A stretch of 64,000 nucleotides of DNA from Clostridiales bacterium UBA4039 (GCA_002382805.1 DGAD01000009.1:48437-112436); one strand, 5' to 3'; counted from the stretch's first letter, positions 49,579 through 59,437 are shown. Translations and numbers: made by a program. The notes: a model not told the origin generated them from the letters alone.

Positions 49579-51198
49579 CTAGTCCATTGGTTTTAATGCG
49601 TTTAATCGCATGTCGATATATTCACTTAGTTTGAGTTTCTCAAGTTGTTCTAAATATGTATCCCATTCGCTATCCACATCAGCTTGCCCTGCAATCCATT
49701 GTGCTGTCTGTTCTTTAATATAGTCTTCAATAGCGGTCTTGTAATCTGACATTTTTGCACTTTCTTCTTCCGTTGCCCAATAAGATGGAATCGCATCTTT
49801 GGCAAGAAATGGTGCATAGACTTCGTCAACATTATCTTTTTCTTTAAACGGCGGATTAACTTCGATAAATTCAAAATCTGTCGGAATATATCGTGGCAAC
49901 GATTGAGGATATAAGTTAACCCAGCTATACATTTCCTTTTGTTCTTCTGTCAAATTCTCTTTATCAATAACATAGCCGTCACCGTCTTTAAACACTGCAA
50001 TGTCTAATGGACCTGCATTGGTTTGAATCGAGTTTTCTAATTCAAACATATTGTCCCACCAACGAATAATTGCAGCCGGATTTTCTGCATTGTCGGTTAT
50101 AACCACTTGATTTTTGAGCACCGCCGTCCCATAAGTATCTCTAAACCATGTTGGCGTATCACATTGCTCGCTTTTTAAAATCGGAAGTGGAACCCAGTCT
50201 GGCATTACACCCGGATCAAACGGCATAATATCTCCACTGTCATACATCATACATACTCCATAGATGTCTGTACTTCCCTTTGCCTTCCATTGCGCTTGGT
50301 CTTGAGTAAACATCTCCGGGTCTAATAAGCCTTCAGCATATAAGCCTCTAAAGTATTTAATCATATTCTTATATTCTTCTCCATTGGCTCCAAAGGTCAA
50401 TTCTCCATCGCGCATTCCAAATCCTTCTTCATTAATAGGGAAGCCAAACCATCCTGCATAATACCCAAGTTTTTTATTCACCGGGTCAAACGCAAAGGGA
50501 ATTTCATCGGTTGTATCTCCATTACCATTGGCATCTTGCTCTTTAAATGCTCTAAGAACTTCCGCTAACTCTTCTGTGGTTGTTGGCACGTCCATTCCAA
50601 CGTTTTCTAACCATCGTGTGTTGATGTATGGATTAAAGTCTACTGTTGGCGCTTTTAAAACATAAGGTATAGAATAAATATGTCCATCTGGTGCTGTCAT
50701 TTTTTCACGTACACCTTCAAGCTCTAAGATAGCTTGAATATTGGGCGCATAGGCTTCAATATATTCTTCTAAAGGAATGAACGTTCCCATTCCCACGCCA
50801 AACTTTAGGATGTCTGTCGGGCTTAAAATCCATCCTCCAATAACATCTGCATAATCTCCAGAATTTAAGGCCAAACTATATTTTTCCTTAGCCACTTCAT
50901 AGGGAAACAGTTGCACTTCTACTTCAATCCCTGTTTGTTCTTCAAGAACCGGCATTAAATAAAACTCATCGGTTGTTTTGTTTCCATCTGTAAATATCGA
51001 AAAACTATATTCCCCTGGATCGACAATCGGTAATCCTTCTTTATAAACGACTCCATCAATTTTTCCTTCATCATCAACTGTTGTTATAATCTCCTGCCCG
51101 CTGTTACTACCTCCCGCTTTTTCTCCACCACATCCTGTTAACATTGTTAAGCTCATAGTCCCAATGCACAGTAGGGCAATGATTTTTTTCATCTTCAT
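49579..51198 (-). CDS. Extracellular solute-binding lipoprotein (LplA-like)
   Basis: This 539-residue lipoprotein has a signal ending in LTGC (Cys23). The size and layout match the large LplA-type binding proteins that accompany the two-permease carbohydrate importers of Firmicutes. It should capture the oligosaccharide or glycopeptide outside the membrane for the LplB/LplC-like permeases encoded just upstream. Substrate is inferred only from the neighbouring glycosidases. Confidence 0.9.
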   Translation of the reverse strand: MKMKKIIALLCIGTMSLTMLTGCGGEKAGGSNSGQEIITTVDDEGKIDGVVYKEGLPIVDPGEYSFSIFTDGNKTTDEFYLMPVLEEQTGIEVEVQLFPYEVAKEKYSLALNSGDYADVIGGWILSPTDILKFGVGMGTFIPLEEYIEAYAPNIQAILELEGVREKMTAPDGHIYSIPYVLKAPTVDFNPYINTRWLENVGMDVPTTTEELAEVLRAFKEQDANGNGDTTDEIPFAFDPVNKKLGYYAGWFGFPINEEGFGMRDGELTFGANGEEYKNMIKYFRGLYAEGLLDPEMFTQDQAQWKAKGSTDIYGVCMMYDSGDIMPFDPGVMPDWVPLPILKSEQCDTPTWFRDTYGTAVLKNQVVITDNAENPAAIIRWWDNMFELENSIQTNAGPLDIAVFKDGDGYVIDKENLTEEQKEMYSWVNLYPQSLPRYIPTDFEFIEVNPPFKEKDNVDEVYAPFLAKDAIPSYWATEEESAKMSDYKTAIEDYIKEQTAQWIAGQADVDSEWDTYLEQLEKLKLSEYIDMRLNALKPMD

Positions 51199-51268
51199 AA
51201 ACCTTCCTCCTTAATCTTTTATAATCTATAACTTAACCACTGCTTTATTAAGTTCTACTTTATTTTTT

Positions 51269-52171
51269 TTATCCTTTAATGGATCCAATCATAACGCCTT
51301 TGACAAAATGTTTTTGCACTAATGGATACATAATGAGTACCGGCATACTGGAAACAATAATGAGCGAGTATTTCATCAATTCCATGAGTTGACGCTTTTC
51401 TTCCATGGCTTCTTTTTGTGCCGCTGTTGTCACCGTTTGTGCTAAGTGACTCTGATTTTGAACTAGAATGGAGCGCAATACCAATTGAAGCGGAAATTTT
51501 GATTCTGTTTTCATATAAAGTAATGAAGAAAAATAGGAGTTCCAATGGCCAACACCATAATATAAAATCATAATTGCAATAATTGCTTTTGATAAAGGCA
51601 ACGCAATCTTAAAAAAGAATTTTGACTCCGTACATCCATCAATTGCAGCCGCGTCATATAGTTCTTCCGATATATTCATCTTAAAAAAAGTTCTAGCAAC
51701 TATCATGTTGTATACACCAAGCGCTCCTGGAAGTATCAAGGCCCCCATTGTATCCAACAATTGCATATTTTTAACCACTAGATACGTAGGAATCATTCCA
51801 CCGTTGATAAACATTGTCACCATATAAAACAGCGTCACTGTTTTTTTACCGCTAAAGCGATCTCTTGACAGTGCGTATGCTGTAGGTAACGTTACTACAA
51901 GGTTGAGCATAACCCCTGAAAAAGTATAAATTAATGAGTTGATAAACCCTCGAACGACCTGTTCATTTTTAAATACTTCTGCATAACCTTTGAAGGTAAT
52001 CCCTACAGGAAAAAACACAACTTTTCCTGTCGATACCGCCTCAGGATTACTAATTGAAGAAATAATGATAAAATAAAGGGGATATGCAACAACTAAAAAT
52101 ATCACTGTCAATATGAAAAATATAATTCCGTCATAGATTTTATCTTCTTTTGAGCGTACTTTTTTGTTCAT
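51269..52171 (-). CDS. Carbohydrate ABC transporter permease (LplC-like)
   Basis: This permease of about 300 residues has six hydrophobic helices and the EAA-type loop DAAAIDGCTESKFFFKIALP. I use the ATG at 52171 (GGAG 7 nt upstream) rather than the one at 52189, which overlaps the upstream gene more. It pairs with the LplB-like permease. No ATPase gene is in the locus; importers of this CUT1 class often share an MsmK-type ATPase encoded elsewhere. Confidence 0.92.
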   Translation of the reverse strand: MNKKVRSKEDKIYDGIIFFILTVIFLVVAYPLYFIIISSISNPEAVSTGKVVFFPVGITFKGYAEVFKNEQVVRGFINSLIYTFSGVMLNLVVTLPTAYALSRDRFSGKKTVTLFYMVTMFINGGMIPTYLVVKNMQLLDTMGALILPGALGVYNMIVARTFFKMNISEELYDAAAIDGCTESKFFFKIALPLSKAIIAIMILYYGVGHWNSYFSSLLYMKTESKFPLQLVLRSILVQNQSHLAQTVTTAAQKEAMEEKRQLMELMKYSLIIVSSMPVLIMYPLVQKHFVKGVMIGSIKG

Positions 52172-52182
52172 CTCTCGTCTCC

Positions 52183-53133
52183 TTACCACAAGCTAATTCC
52201 CGATAGTTTTTTTGAAATTTTATTAACCGATATAAGCAAAACTGCATTGATGACTGAATTAAACAAGCCAATCGCAGCTGAATAAGAGATATTGTTATCA
52301 ATTAACCCCACCTTATATACATATGTGGAAATCACCTGTGATACACTTAAGTTTAAATCATTTTGCAGCAAAAATACTTTTTCAAATCCAACGGATAAAA
52401 TACTGCCACAACTTAATATAAGCAAGATAGTTGCTGTTGGTACAATACTTGGAAAATCAATATATCGAACAATTTGAAACTTTGTCGCTCCATCGATTCT
52501 TGCAGCTTCATGCAACTCGGGACTCACCGATGATAGGGCAGCAAAGTATATGACCGAACTCCATCCCATTCCTTGCCAAACCCCAGACCAGACATAGATA
52601 TGCCTCCACATGCTTTTTTCTGCCATAAAATTGATGGCATCACCACCAAAAAACTCAATAATATTATTAACAATCCCCACACTTGGTGATAAAAACAATA
52701 AAAGCATACCGCACATGACAACTGTTGATATGAAGTTGGGGGCATAAGTAACTGTTTGAATAACTTTTCGATAGCGCCTATGTCTAAACGAGTTAAGCAG
52801 CAGAGCTAAAATTATCGGAATCGGAAACCCGGCAATCAGCGAATATAGGCTTAGTAAAAAAGTATTACGTATTGTACTAAAAAAATACGGCGATTCAAAA
52901 AAACGCACAAAATGGTCCATGCCAACCCATGGACTTCCCAAAAATCCTAATCTCGGATTAAAATTTCTAAAGGCTATTTGCACGCCATAAATGGGAATAT
53001 AACTAAATATAAACGTAAGAATCATACCTGGTAAAACAAACATCCAAAGCGGTAAATCTTTAATCATCTTTTTCTTTAGCGTTCGTTTTGTTTTCTCTGG
53101 TTTTTTTGACGTGTTTACCGTTTGTGTACTCAT
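52183..53133 (-). CDS. Carbohydrate ABC transporter permease (LplB-like)
   Basis: This permease of about 316 residues has six helices and the coupling motif EAARIDGATKFQIVRYIDFP. I use the ATG at 53133 because GAGGAG lies 6-7 nt upstream; a GTG two codons earlier touches the ribosome site. It is the first gene of the importer-enzyme operon and follows the promoter and operator region at 53203-53266. Confidence 0.92.
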   Translation of the reverse strand: MSTQTVNTSKKPEKTKRTLKKKMIKDLPLWMFVLPGMILTFIFSYIPIYGVQIAFRNFNPRLGFLGSPWVGMDHFVRFFESPYFFSTIRNTFLLSLYSLIAGFPIPIILALLLNSFRHRRYRKVIQTVTYAPNFISTVVMCGMLLLFLSPSVGIVNNIIEFFGGDAINFMAEKSMWRHIYVWSGVWQGMGWSSVIYFAALSSVSPELHEAARIDGATKFQIVRYIDFPSIVPTATILLILSCGSILSVGFEKVFLLQNDLNLSVSQVISTYVYKVGLIDNNISYSAAIGLFNSVINAVLLISVNKISKKLSGISLW

Positions 53134-53203
53134 AGCCACTCCTCTTTTCTTTTAAATTATAATGTCATTATATATAGTCATATAAGTTTTGTTAATCACG
53201 CTA

Positions 53204-53216
53204 TTTGTTAGCTAAC
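53204..53216. promoter_or_regulatory. LacI-type operator of the importer operon
   Basis: TTTGTTAGCTAAC matches 13 of the 18 bases of the lacI-proximal palindrome; the surrounding GCTATTTGTTAGCTAAC is identical in 17 bases. It lies downstream of the -10 box, where a bound repressor would block elongation. Additional GTTAA-type repeats follow on the promoter side (53219-53237). Confidence 0.7.
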
Positions 53217-53237
53217 TTTTATTAACTTATGTTAACC

Positions 53238-53266
53238 ATTCTAACTCTATTGGTAATATTTGTCAA
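53238..53266 (-). promoter_or_regulatory. Sigma-A promoter of the glycan importer operon
   Basis: On the minus strand a perfect TTGACA (53266-53261) is 17 bp from TAGAAT (53243-53238). The start site would be near 53231, just before the operator. The rest of the 53270-53480 stretch is very AT-rich and holds no gene I can support. Confidence 0.8.
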
Positions 53267-53481
53267 TAGAATTATCACTTTTTTAATTTTTATGGTCATT
53301 TTTCGTTTTTCTATGTTCTTTTTTGATTATATCGTATTATATGGACAATAGTTATCTAAATGTATAGTTATTTTTGTTTATATTGAAATATTATCCATCA
53401 ATACTTTTTCAAATAATGTTTTTAAAACCCACATTGTAACTCTATGTTACTTTACTCTGTTTTATAATTAAGTTTTTTAAC

Positions 53482-53529
53482 ATAAAAAAAACAGCTGTAT
53501 TTACAAAATATACTGTAAATACAACTGTT
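53482..53529 (-). terminator. Intrinsic terminator after the GH20 gene
   Basis: AACAGCTGTATTTACA (53490-53505) pairs with TGTAAATACAACTGTT (53514-53529) with one mismatch, followed on the minus strand by a run of T. It separates the GH20 gene from the importer promoter. Confidence 0.88.
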
Positions 53530-53540
53530 CACTTTTTATG

Positions 53541-55415
53541 TTAATGCCACCCGATTTTTCCCGTTGTCATCGACCGAATCGAATTGTTAAAGTGAATCAC
53601 ATCACCTACGCCTTCATCGCGTCCATCAACAACCGGAAGTCGAACTTCATCCAATGAAGCAATATGATCAATTTCACCTTGTGTCCATTGTACTAGTTTT
53701 CTTTTTGCACTAATAAGTCTTTGTTTTATTCCTGCCATACGTATTTCCAGAACTTCAAAGCCTATCTCCTTATTTGTTAGTTCCCACTCTTCACGTCTTG
53801 CTTCTAACACCCGATCAATACGTATAATCGCCTCATTAAGCTTAGACTGAATAATGGACTCCATTTTTTTTACATCGTGTTCATGATACGCTTGATAAAT
53901 CAACAATCCAAGATCCCACTTATACGCCATAAAGCCATATATTTCTTGGTAAAACTTCTGTGTTTTTTTAAGCACGAGATTTGTTTGGTTTTTTGCCGAC
54001 GTATCAAAAAAGGTCTCCATCTGTTTAAAGCGTTTGGTTAGGTCTTCTTTAACCGATTGTGTGTGCACAACAAAAGGGCTCAAAAGTACATCTTCATAAA
54101 ATCCATATTTCCCAGGCGTTACCGTCGCAGCACTATTGTTAAATTCCTGATACACATTAAGTTCTTGTTGTTTCATGAACTCTTCAAAAGACATTCCTGT
54201 GTGAAACAAAAGGCGCTTCTTATATTCCTCTTCATCTACTTCAAAGCTGTATCCATGCTCTGCAAATAACTGCAAGCCCAAAAGTAAAGGTGAAACAGGG
54301 CACTCACATCCATCATCTGCCCATGAAGTTGCAATAACTTGACGGACACCTAATTTTTTACATGCACTTAATGCCGCTTTGGTTGTAACTAGTGTCTTTC
54401 CATGATGGGGTGCATATCCCATCCATCGCCATGCACCGCCTGCAAAGATCACTTCGTGTGCAATCTTTTTTCTCATCTGCAAATTTTGTGTGTAATGTTC
54501 TTCAAAGTTATTATAGTAATCCCAATATACTAAATCTATACCTTCTGGAATTTTAAATACATCTGTATCTGCCTTTGAATAAGAGCTAAAAAACATATCA
54601 TCCCAAATCATTGGCTTCAAATCATATTTTTTAGCCAATTGAAGCATGAAGTTCAAGTGCTGATGCATGATTTCTGTTTTTGGAACAAGTCCATGTTCAT
54701 CTGCATAGCGTCCTCTGCCAAGATTATACGCTTCATCCATACCCATATGAATTCTTCGACTTCTAAACGTCGATGCCAATTGCTTAATCATCCGTTCCAA
54801 CAAAGCATTGACCTTATCCGAACCAACATAAAGGATATTATCAATATCAACATATGCATTTTTTGTTCTTTCCCATGCTAAAAATTGCTCCAAATGGGCT
54901 AGCGCCTGAATACATGGGATAAGTTCAACTCCATAATCATATGCATAATCATCTAATTCCGTTAATTCTCTTTTTGTGTATTTGCCTCGCAAATATCCAA
55001 AGTAATCTTCACCTTCAACTTCATATACATCTTCCATGTAGAGCATCATCACTGTATGTCCCATACATGCCATCGTTCGTATCAGTTCTTTGGCATAGTC
55101 TAAATTCAATACACCATTTCTTGAACAATCTACCATAACGCCATTAAAATCAAAATAAATATCACTGCTAGATTCATACGTAAGCAACCCCTCACGTTCT
55201 TTTCTAATCAGCTCTCCCACTCCACGTAATATCCCCGGCAAATGGGGCGCTTCTACATGCATGACTTTGTTATTCATTGTTACATGAAGTTTTGCCTCAT
55301 CAATCAAGTAGAGTTCTAGTTGTTTTTGGTTCTTTGAAAGCCCTCCATTGTAGTATGTGTCATATACATGAATGACTTTTTGGTACTCATGCGAATGATC
55401 GTCTAGTCTTTTCAT
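53541..55415 (-). CDS. Beta-N-acetylhexosaminidase, GH20
   Basis: This 624-residue enzyme releases terminal N-acetyl-hexosamine. The catalytic Asp-Glu pair is D227-E228 in HMGMDEAYNLG, and the barrel preceding it contains FNGVMVDCSRNG, typical for this bacterial GH20 branch. I use the ATG at 55415, with GGAG 6 nt upstream. It has no signal peptide. It has its own promoter and terminator but lies beside the importer operon and fits the same N-glycan-type pathway. Confidence 0.88.
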   Translation of the reverse strand: MKRLDDHSHEYQKVIHVYDTYYNGGLSKNQKQLELYLIDEAKLHVTMNNKVMHVEAPHLPGILRGVGELIRKEREGLLTYESSSDIYFDFNGVMVDCSRNGVLNLDYAKELIRTMACMGHTVMMLYMEDVYEVEGEDYFGYLRGKYTKRELTELDDYAYDYGVELIPCIQALAHLEQFLAWERTKNAYVDIDNILYVGSDKVNALLERMIKQLASTFRSRRIHMGMDEAYNLGRGRYADEHGLVPKTEIMHQHLNFMLQLAKKYDLKPMIWDDMFFSSYSKADTDVFKIPEGIDLVYWDYYNNFEEHYTQNLQMRKKIAHEVIFAGGAWRWMGYAPHHGKTLVTTKAALSACKKLGVRQVIATSWADDGCECPVSPLLLGLQLFAEHGYSFEVDEEEYKKRLLFHTGMSFEEFMKQQELNVYQEFNNSAATVTPGKYGFYEDVLLSPFVVHTQSVKEDLTKRFKQMETFFDTSAKNQTNLVLKKTQKFYQEIYGFMAYKWDLGLLIYQAYHEHDVKKMESIIQSKLNEAIIRIDRVLEARREEWELTNKEIGFEVLEIRMAGIKQRLISAKRKLVQWTQGEIDHIASLDEVRLPVVDGRDEGVGDVIHFNNSIRSMTTGKIGWH

Positions 55416-55475
55416 ACCCTTCTCCTTTTTAATCTTATAATTAAACATTAGCATTAAAGATATCTTTTACATTCT

Positions 55476-55504
55476 ATCATATCTTTATCGTTCTATGTAC
55501 ACAA
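55476..55504 (-). promoter_or_regulatory. Promoter of the GH20 gene
   Basis: On the minus strand TTGTGT (55504-55499) and TATGAT (55481-55476) are 17 bp apart, about 60 bp before the start codon. Confidence 0.6.
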
Positions 55505-55584
55505 AAAATATTATGTAGCACCAAGCAATAGAACATGCTACAATAGGATTATTCAGTTAGTTGAAATTATTAAGGAGTTAATTT

Positions 55585-56733
55585 ATGAAAAACGAAAACA
55601 AATCTTATATACAATTTAGCACCATCTTTTTCTTTAATTACTTTAGCCTTGCTGCTATTGTTACTTTCCTTGCACCGTATTTTGAGTCCTTAGGATTATC
55701 CGGTGCTCAAATTGGAGCGATTAATGGACTACGTTCTTTTGTCACCATTTTCTTCCCACCACTATTTGGTCTCCTTGGTGATCGAACTGGACGCCACAAG
55801 AAAGTCCTTCTGTTTACAATGTTTATGTCACTTATTTTATCAATTGCGCTACCATTTTCTACTAATTTTTATACAATTTTGGTATTTTTTACATTATTTA
55901 GTATTTTCCAAGTTTCTACACCGCCACTTTCGGATAGTCTTGGTCTATTTTCCCCTTTTCCCTTTGGTAATGTCCGAAAATGGGGCGCATATGGCTATGC
56001 CATTGCAACCCTGGTTACCGGTATTGCTGCAGACTATTTTGGCCTTAAAATTATATTTGTGATCTTTTCATTCTCGCTTATTGTTGCGATTTGGTTTACA
56101 ACCAAACTCGAACTGGCAACGACCACCATGCAACACCATATGCTTGAAGACTTAAAAGAACTTATGAAAAACAAAACTTTCATTATTTTGATTTTCTTTT
56201 CGTTTTTCTTTGGCATCTCTATTATGAATAACAATATCTTTTTTAGCCTTCTATATCAACATGCTGGCGGAACACTCTCCGGTATTGGCTTTGCCTTCTT
56301 ACTTTTTGCATTAAGCGAAGCACCTGCGATGCAAATTACGGCAAGATATGTCCAACGCTTTGGGACCATTCCAATTCTTATCTTTGCAACGATTATAAGC
56401 ACCCTACGTTGGGGAATTTATTCTTTTGGACCGCCTACATATATTTTGGTTGGACTCTTTTTCTTGCAAGGATTGTCCATTGGTACTTATCTGCCAACTG
56501 CCGCCGAACTTATCCGTTCCTTAGTCAAAGAAAGTGTCCGTTCTACCGCAATGACGACGTATTCTGCTGTATTTATTGGTATCACCGGCGTCGTCGGTTC
56601 GTTTATCAGTGGTTACATCTTAGACTTTTCAGGCATTCAAGGCGTATATGTATTTTTCACCCTTTGTAGCTTAATCAGTTTTATATTCCTCTACCTGTTA
56701 GCGACGCACTTAAAAGGAGATTCGAATGTTTAA
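55585..56733 (+). CDS. MFS transporter, MFS_1-like/PPP family
   Basis: This 382-residue protein has about twelve helices and the motif A loop FGLLGDRTGRHKKV (about 61-74). The start region FFFNYFSLAAIVTFLAPYFESLGLSG is typical of the PPP (putative permease) or nucleoside/oligosaccharide-type MFS_1_like group. The substrate is not known. It overlaps the next gene by 8 nt, so the two are co-expressed. Confidence 0.87.
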   Translation: MKNENKSYIQFSTIFFFNYFSLAAIVTFLAPYFESLGLSGAQIGAINGLRSFVTIFFPPLFGLLGDRTGRHKKVLLFTMFMSLILSIALPFSTNFYTILVFFTLFSIFQVSTPPLSDSLGLFSPFPFGNVRKWGAYGYAIATLVTGIAADYFGLKIIFVIFSFSLIVAIWFTTKLELATTTMQHHMLEDLKELMKNKTFIILIFFSFFFGISIMNNNIFFSLLYQHAGGTLSGIGFAFLLFALSEAPAMQITARYVQRFGTIPILIFATIISTLRWGIYSFGPPTYILVGLFFLQGLSIGTYLPTAAELIRSLVKESVRSTAMTTYSAVFIGITGVVGSFISGYILDFSGIQGVYVFFTLCSLISFIFLYLLATHLKGDSNV

Positions 56734-57304
56734 TCACCCGCAACTCATGCAGACTTTAAATGCACGTATGCATAAATACTTACCACTTATTATAGGTATC
56801 GACGGACGCTCAGCCAGCGGCAAGACCACGCTTGCCCAAGCTATTGCAAAACAGTATAGTGCCAGCATCATTCATATGGACGATTTCTTTTTACCTGCAA
56901 ATCTACAAACCCATGAACAGTTAAAAAAAATAGGCGGCAATATTGACTTTGAGCGATTTATCACTCAAGTCAAATTGCCGCTACAATCTTTTCAGTCCAT
57001 TACCTATGATATTTTTTCTTGTAAAGAACAAAAAATCATTCGCACACAAACTATCGACAATCCAACAATTATCATTGTTGAAGGAGCTTATAGTCATCAT
57101 CCACATCTTCGTGATTTATATAACTTGACCATATACTTACATCATGACAAAGATACACAGCAAAAGCGTATCCTTGCACGCAATGGATTATCCGGACTTA
57201 AACTTTTTAATCAACGCTGGATTCCTCGAGAAGAAGATTTCTTTTCTTCGTATTCAATCAAAGAAAATGCTGAATTTGTTATTGATACACGGAGTCTTTT
57301 TTAA
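56726..57304 (+). CDS. Uridine kinase-like P-loop kinase
   Basis: This 192-residue P-loop protein has Walker A GRSASGKTT (about 26-34), HMDDFFLP and VEGAYSHHPHLRDLYNLTIYL, the pattern of the uridine kinase/phosphoribulokinase family. It probably phosphorylates a nucleoside or a related small hydroxyl compound; its pairing with an MFS transporter suggests uptake followed by phosphorylation. It is shorter than classical uridine kinase and overlaps the convergent MATE gene by 26 nt at the 3' ends. Confidence 0.82.
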   Translation: MFNHPQLMQTLNARMHKYLPLIIGIDGRSASGKTTLAQAIAKQYSASIIHMDDFFLPANLQTHEQLKKIGGNIDFERFITQVKLPLQSFQSITYDIFSCKEQKIIRTQTIDNPTIIIVEGAYSHHPHLRDLYNLTIYLHHDKDTQQKRILARNGLSGLKLFNQRWIPREEDFFSSYSIKENAEFVIDTRSLF

Positions 57305-58637
57305 TATTCACTTCTTTTAATGCTCTTAATACGAATAACGTCATAATAATTAGAGCTACACCTTTTAAAATGGAAGTACCACTAATAGTCCACCAAATAC
57401 CGTTAATTCCAAGGGATGTAAATGCTGACAAGAAATATGCTATCGGAATTCTTGATGCATTTAACGTCACCCCAGTTAGCGCAGGCGCCATCGTTCTTCC
57501 TAATCCATTCAAACCTCCGGTCAGCGCAATCTCTATACACATAAGTAATTGCGAAAAACTAATAATCTGCAAATACGTCACGCCCATTGACGTTGTCGGT
57601 TCTTCATTGATAAACAACTTAAACAAAGGCTCTGCTCCAAAAAATAACAAGAGACTGGTAATAATCCCAATATATGTCATAATACGCGATGCCACCTTAA
57701 AACCTTCAACTACCCTTGCATTTTTCTTAGCACCATAGTTTTGTCCGATAAATGCGCTTAATGCTGATCCAAAACCTTGTGCTGTCATATAACTGATTGC
57801 TTCAATTTGCGTTCCGACTTTTTGGACTGCAATGGCAGAGGTCCCATACATAGCAACAATTCTTGCAACAAACATAGATATAATGGTAAACAAGCCATTT
57901 TGAATTGCCACCGGCAACGATATACTTAAGATAGTTTTTAAATACTCAAATCGTAGCTCAACACGAAATTTAAACTCTTGATACGGACGATTCCCTTGCA
58001 GTAATGTGGATATAAACGCTATGGTCACGACTGCTTGAGAAAGTATTGTTGCATATGCTGCTCCCTTAACGCCCAATCCAAAAATAAAAATAAATACAGG
58101 ATCTAAAATAAGGTTCATCACTAACCCGATACTATTGACTCGAAATGGTGTTTTACTGATTCCCGCCCCATTAAAGATGCCTGATAACACTTGATTTATA
58201 AAGTGTAGCGGCATACCAAATGCAATAATATATAGATAATCAACAGCTAATCCTTCAACGTATGGGTCATTAAGGTTGAAAAAACCTATAATACTTTCTC
58301 GAAACAATCCGATACCACTTCCATAGACAATGCCTAATAGGAACGTAAATGTAATGGCTGTATTGGCAAAGTAATTACTTTTATTCGCTTCCTTGCTCCC
58401 TAAAGTTTGTGCTATTTTCACTTCTGCACCTACACGTCCAAGTGCTATAAATGCGAAGCTAAGCCACATCAAAAATCCAGCCGTTCCAACTGCCGCTACC
58501 GCATCAGCACCTAATCGCCCAATCCATATCATATCCGTTATGTTATATGCCATTTGCAAAAATGACGTTGCCATAATTGGAAGTGCCAAAAATGTTAGTT
58601 TCTTTAAAATAGTTCCTTGTGTTAAATCATTGTTCAT
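57279..58637 (-). CDS. MATE family efflux transporter
   Basis: This 452-residue membrane protein has about twelve helices in two related halves. It begins with the Firmicute-MATE style MNNDLTQGTILKKLTFLALPIMATS and has DMIWIGRLGADAVAAVG (about 31-47). It exports drugs or metabolites using Na+ or H+. It is convergent with the uridine kinase-like gene; no terminator is visible in the overlap. Confidence 0.92.
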   Translation of the reverse strand: MNNDLTQGTILKKLTFLALPIMATSFLQMAYNITDMIWIGRLGADAVAAVGTAGFLMWLSFAFIALGRVGAEVKIAQTLGSKEANKSNYFANTAITFTFLLGIVYGSGIGLFRESIIGFFNLNDPYVEGLAVDYLYIIAFGMPLHFINQVLSGIFNGAGISKTPFRVNSIGLVMNLILDPVFIFIFGLGVKGAAYATILSQAVVTIAFISTLLQGNRPYQEFKFRVELRFEYLKTILSISLPVAIQNGLFTIISMFVARIVAMYGTSAIAVQKVGTQIEAISYMTAQGFGSALSAFIGQNYGAKKNARVVEGFKVASRIMTYIGIITSLLLFFGAEPLFKLFINEEPTTSMGVTYLQIISFSQLLMCIEIALTGGLNGLGRTMAPALTGVTLNASRIPIAYFLSAFTSLGINGIWWTISGTSILKGVALIIMTLFVLRALKEVNIKKDSVYQ

Positions 58638-58672
58638 AATATTTTCCGCCTATTATTCTTTATGTTTATATT

Positions 58673-59395
58673 TTATGGTAAATAATCTACTTTTAATTCT
58701 TTCCAAATCTTAGGATAGTCTCCATGTGTAATGATTCCCATAGGTTTTTCATGCGGACTCCCATTTTGTGTCATAATATAAATCCCTGACGAGGACGGAT
58801 TTCTTGTGCCCATCTCAATAAATTCATATACCGTTGTTTTTTTATCCAAAAAACCTACCCGGTCTTTTTTTCCTTCATAAGGTAGTAGCTCTCCTGCCGC
58901 AACCGCCAATGTTGCCACCCCTTCTTTTTGAATTTCTTCAACATGTTCTGCCATCCATTTTGCAATCATATTGCCACTTAGTAGCCCCAAAAATTCACTC
59001 CCGTCATAAACCGGCATTTGGGAAACATCATAGCGTTTCATCACAGATAATATGTCCAGTAGTTTAACATGAGGATGTAATACTCGAACATTTCTTTCAC
59101 ATAGATCAAGCAATTGTTTGGGTCTTAAGTAACGCTCAACAATTGTTTCTAAAATATGTATGGCCTCATCTGAGGGAATAGCATATATTGCATGACCTTG
59201 TTCATGCACTAAAACATTACGCAGATCATTGATGCTTTGAAGCGCTGTCTTATGGGTTCGAATAAAAGGATCACGTTTACTTGCCTCGTCAATTAGTTGA
59301 GAAAAAGGCACGTGCCATGATTTGTGTAGCGTTTTTTTCAGCGCTTCCTCAAGAATATTAAACTGCTCAATAAATGCCACTGTTTTTTCAATCAT
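58673..59395 (-). CDS. CBS-domain protein
   Basis: This protein of about 240 residues starts at the ATG at 59395 (CAGGAG just upstream). Its N-terminal half (about 1-110) is a helical region with DLRNVLVHE-type motifs, resembling a HEPN-like or RloC-adjacent regulatory segment; its C-terminal part (about 115-240) has two CBS-like repeats (KRYDVSQMPVYDGSEFLGLL; NGSPHEKPMGIITHGDYPKI) that usually bind adenosyl nucleotides. No enzymatic motif was found. It has its own promoter. Confidence 0.78.
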   Translation of the reverse strand: MIEKTVAFIEQFNILEEALKKTLHKSWHVPFSQLIDEASKRDPFIRTHKTALQSINDLRNVLVHEQGHAIYAIPSDEAIHILETIVERYLRPKQLLDLCERNVRVLHPHVKLLDILSVMKRYDVSQMPVYDGSEFLGLLSGNMIAKWMAEHVEEIQKEGVATLAVAAGELLPYEGKKDRVGFLDKKTTVYEFIEMGTRNPSSSGIYIMTQNGSPHEKPMGIITHGDYPKIWKELKVDYLP

Positions 59396-59437
59396 ATTCC
59401 ACTCCTGTATTTTGACTTTATAATGACTTAGCTCTAT

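Noticed and set aside
53270..53480. Small gene in the AT-rich stretch before the importer promoter
   Set aside because: No frame with a start and a ribosome site of credible length; base composition alone is not evidence.
55514..55542. Inverted repeat TGTAGCA/TGCTACA before the MFS gene
   Set aside because: Seven-base arms 15 bp apart could be an operator, but with no regulator or second copy this may be chance.
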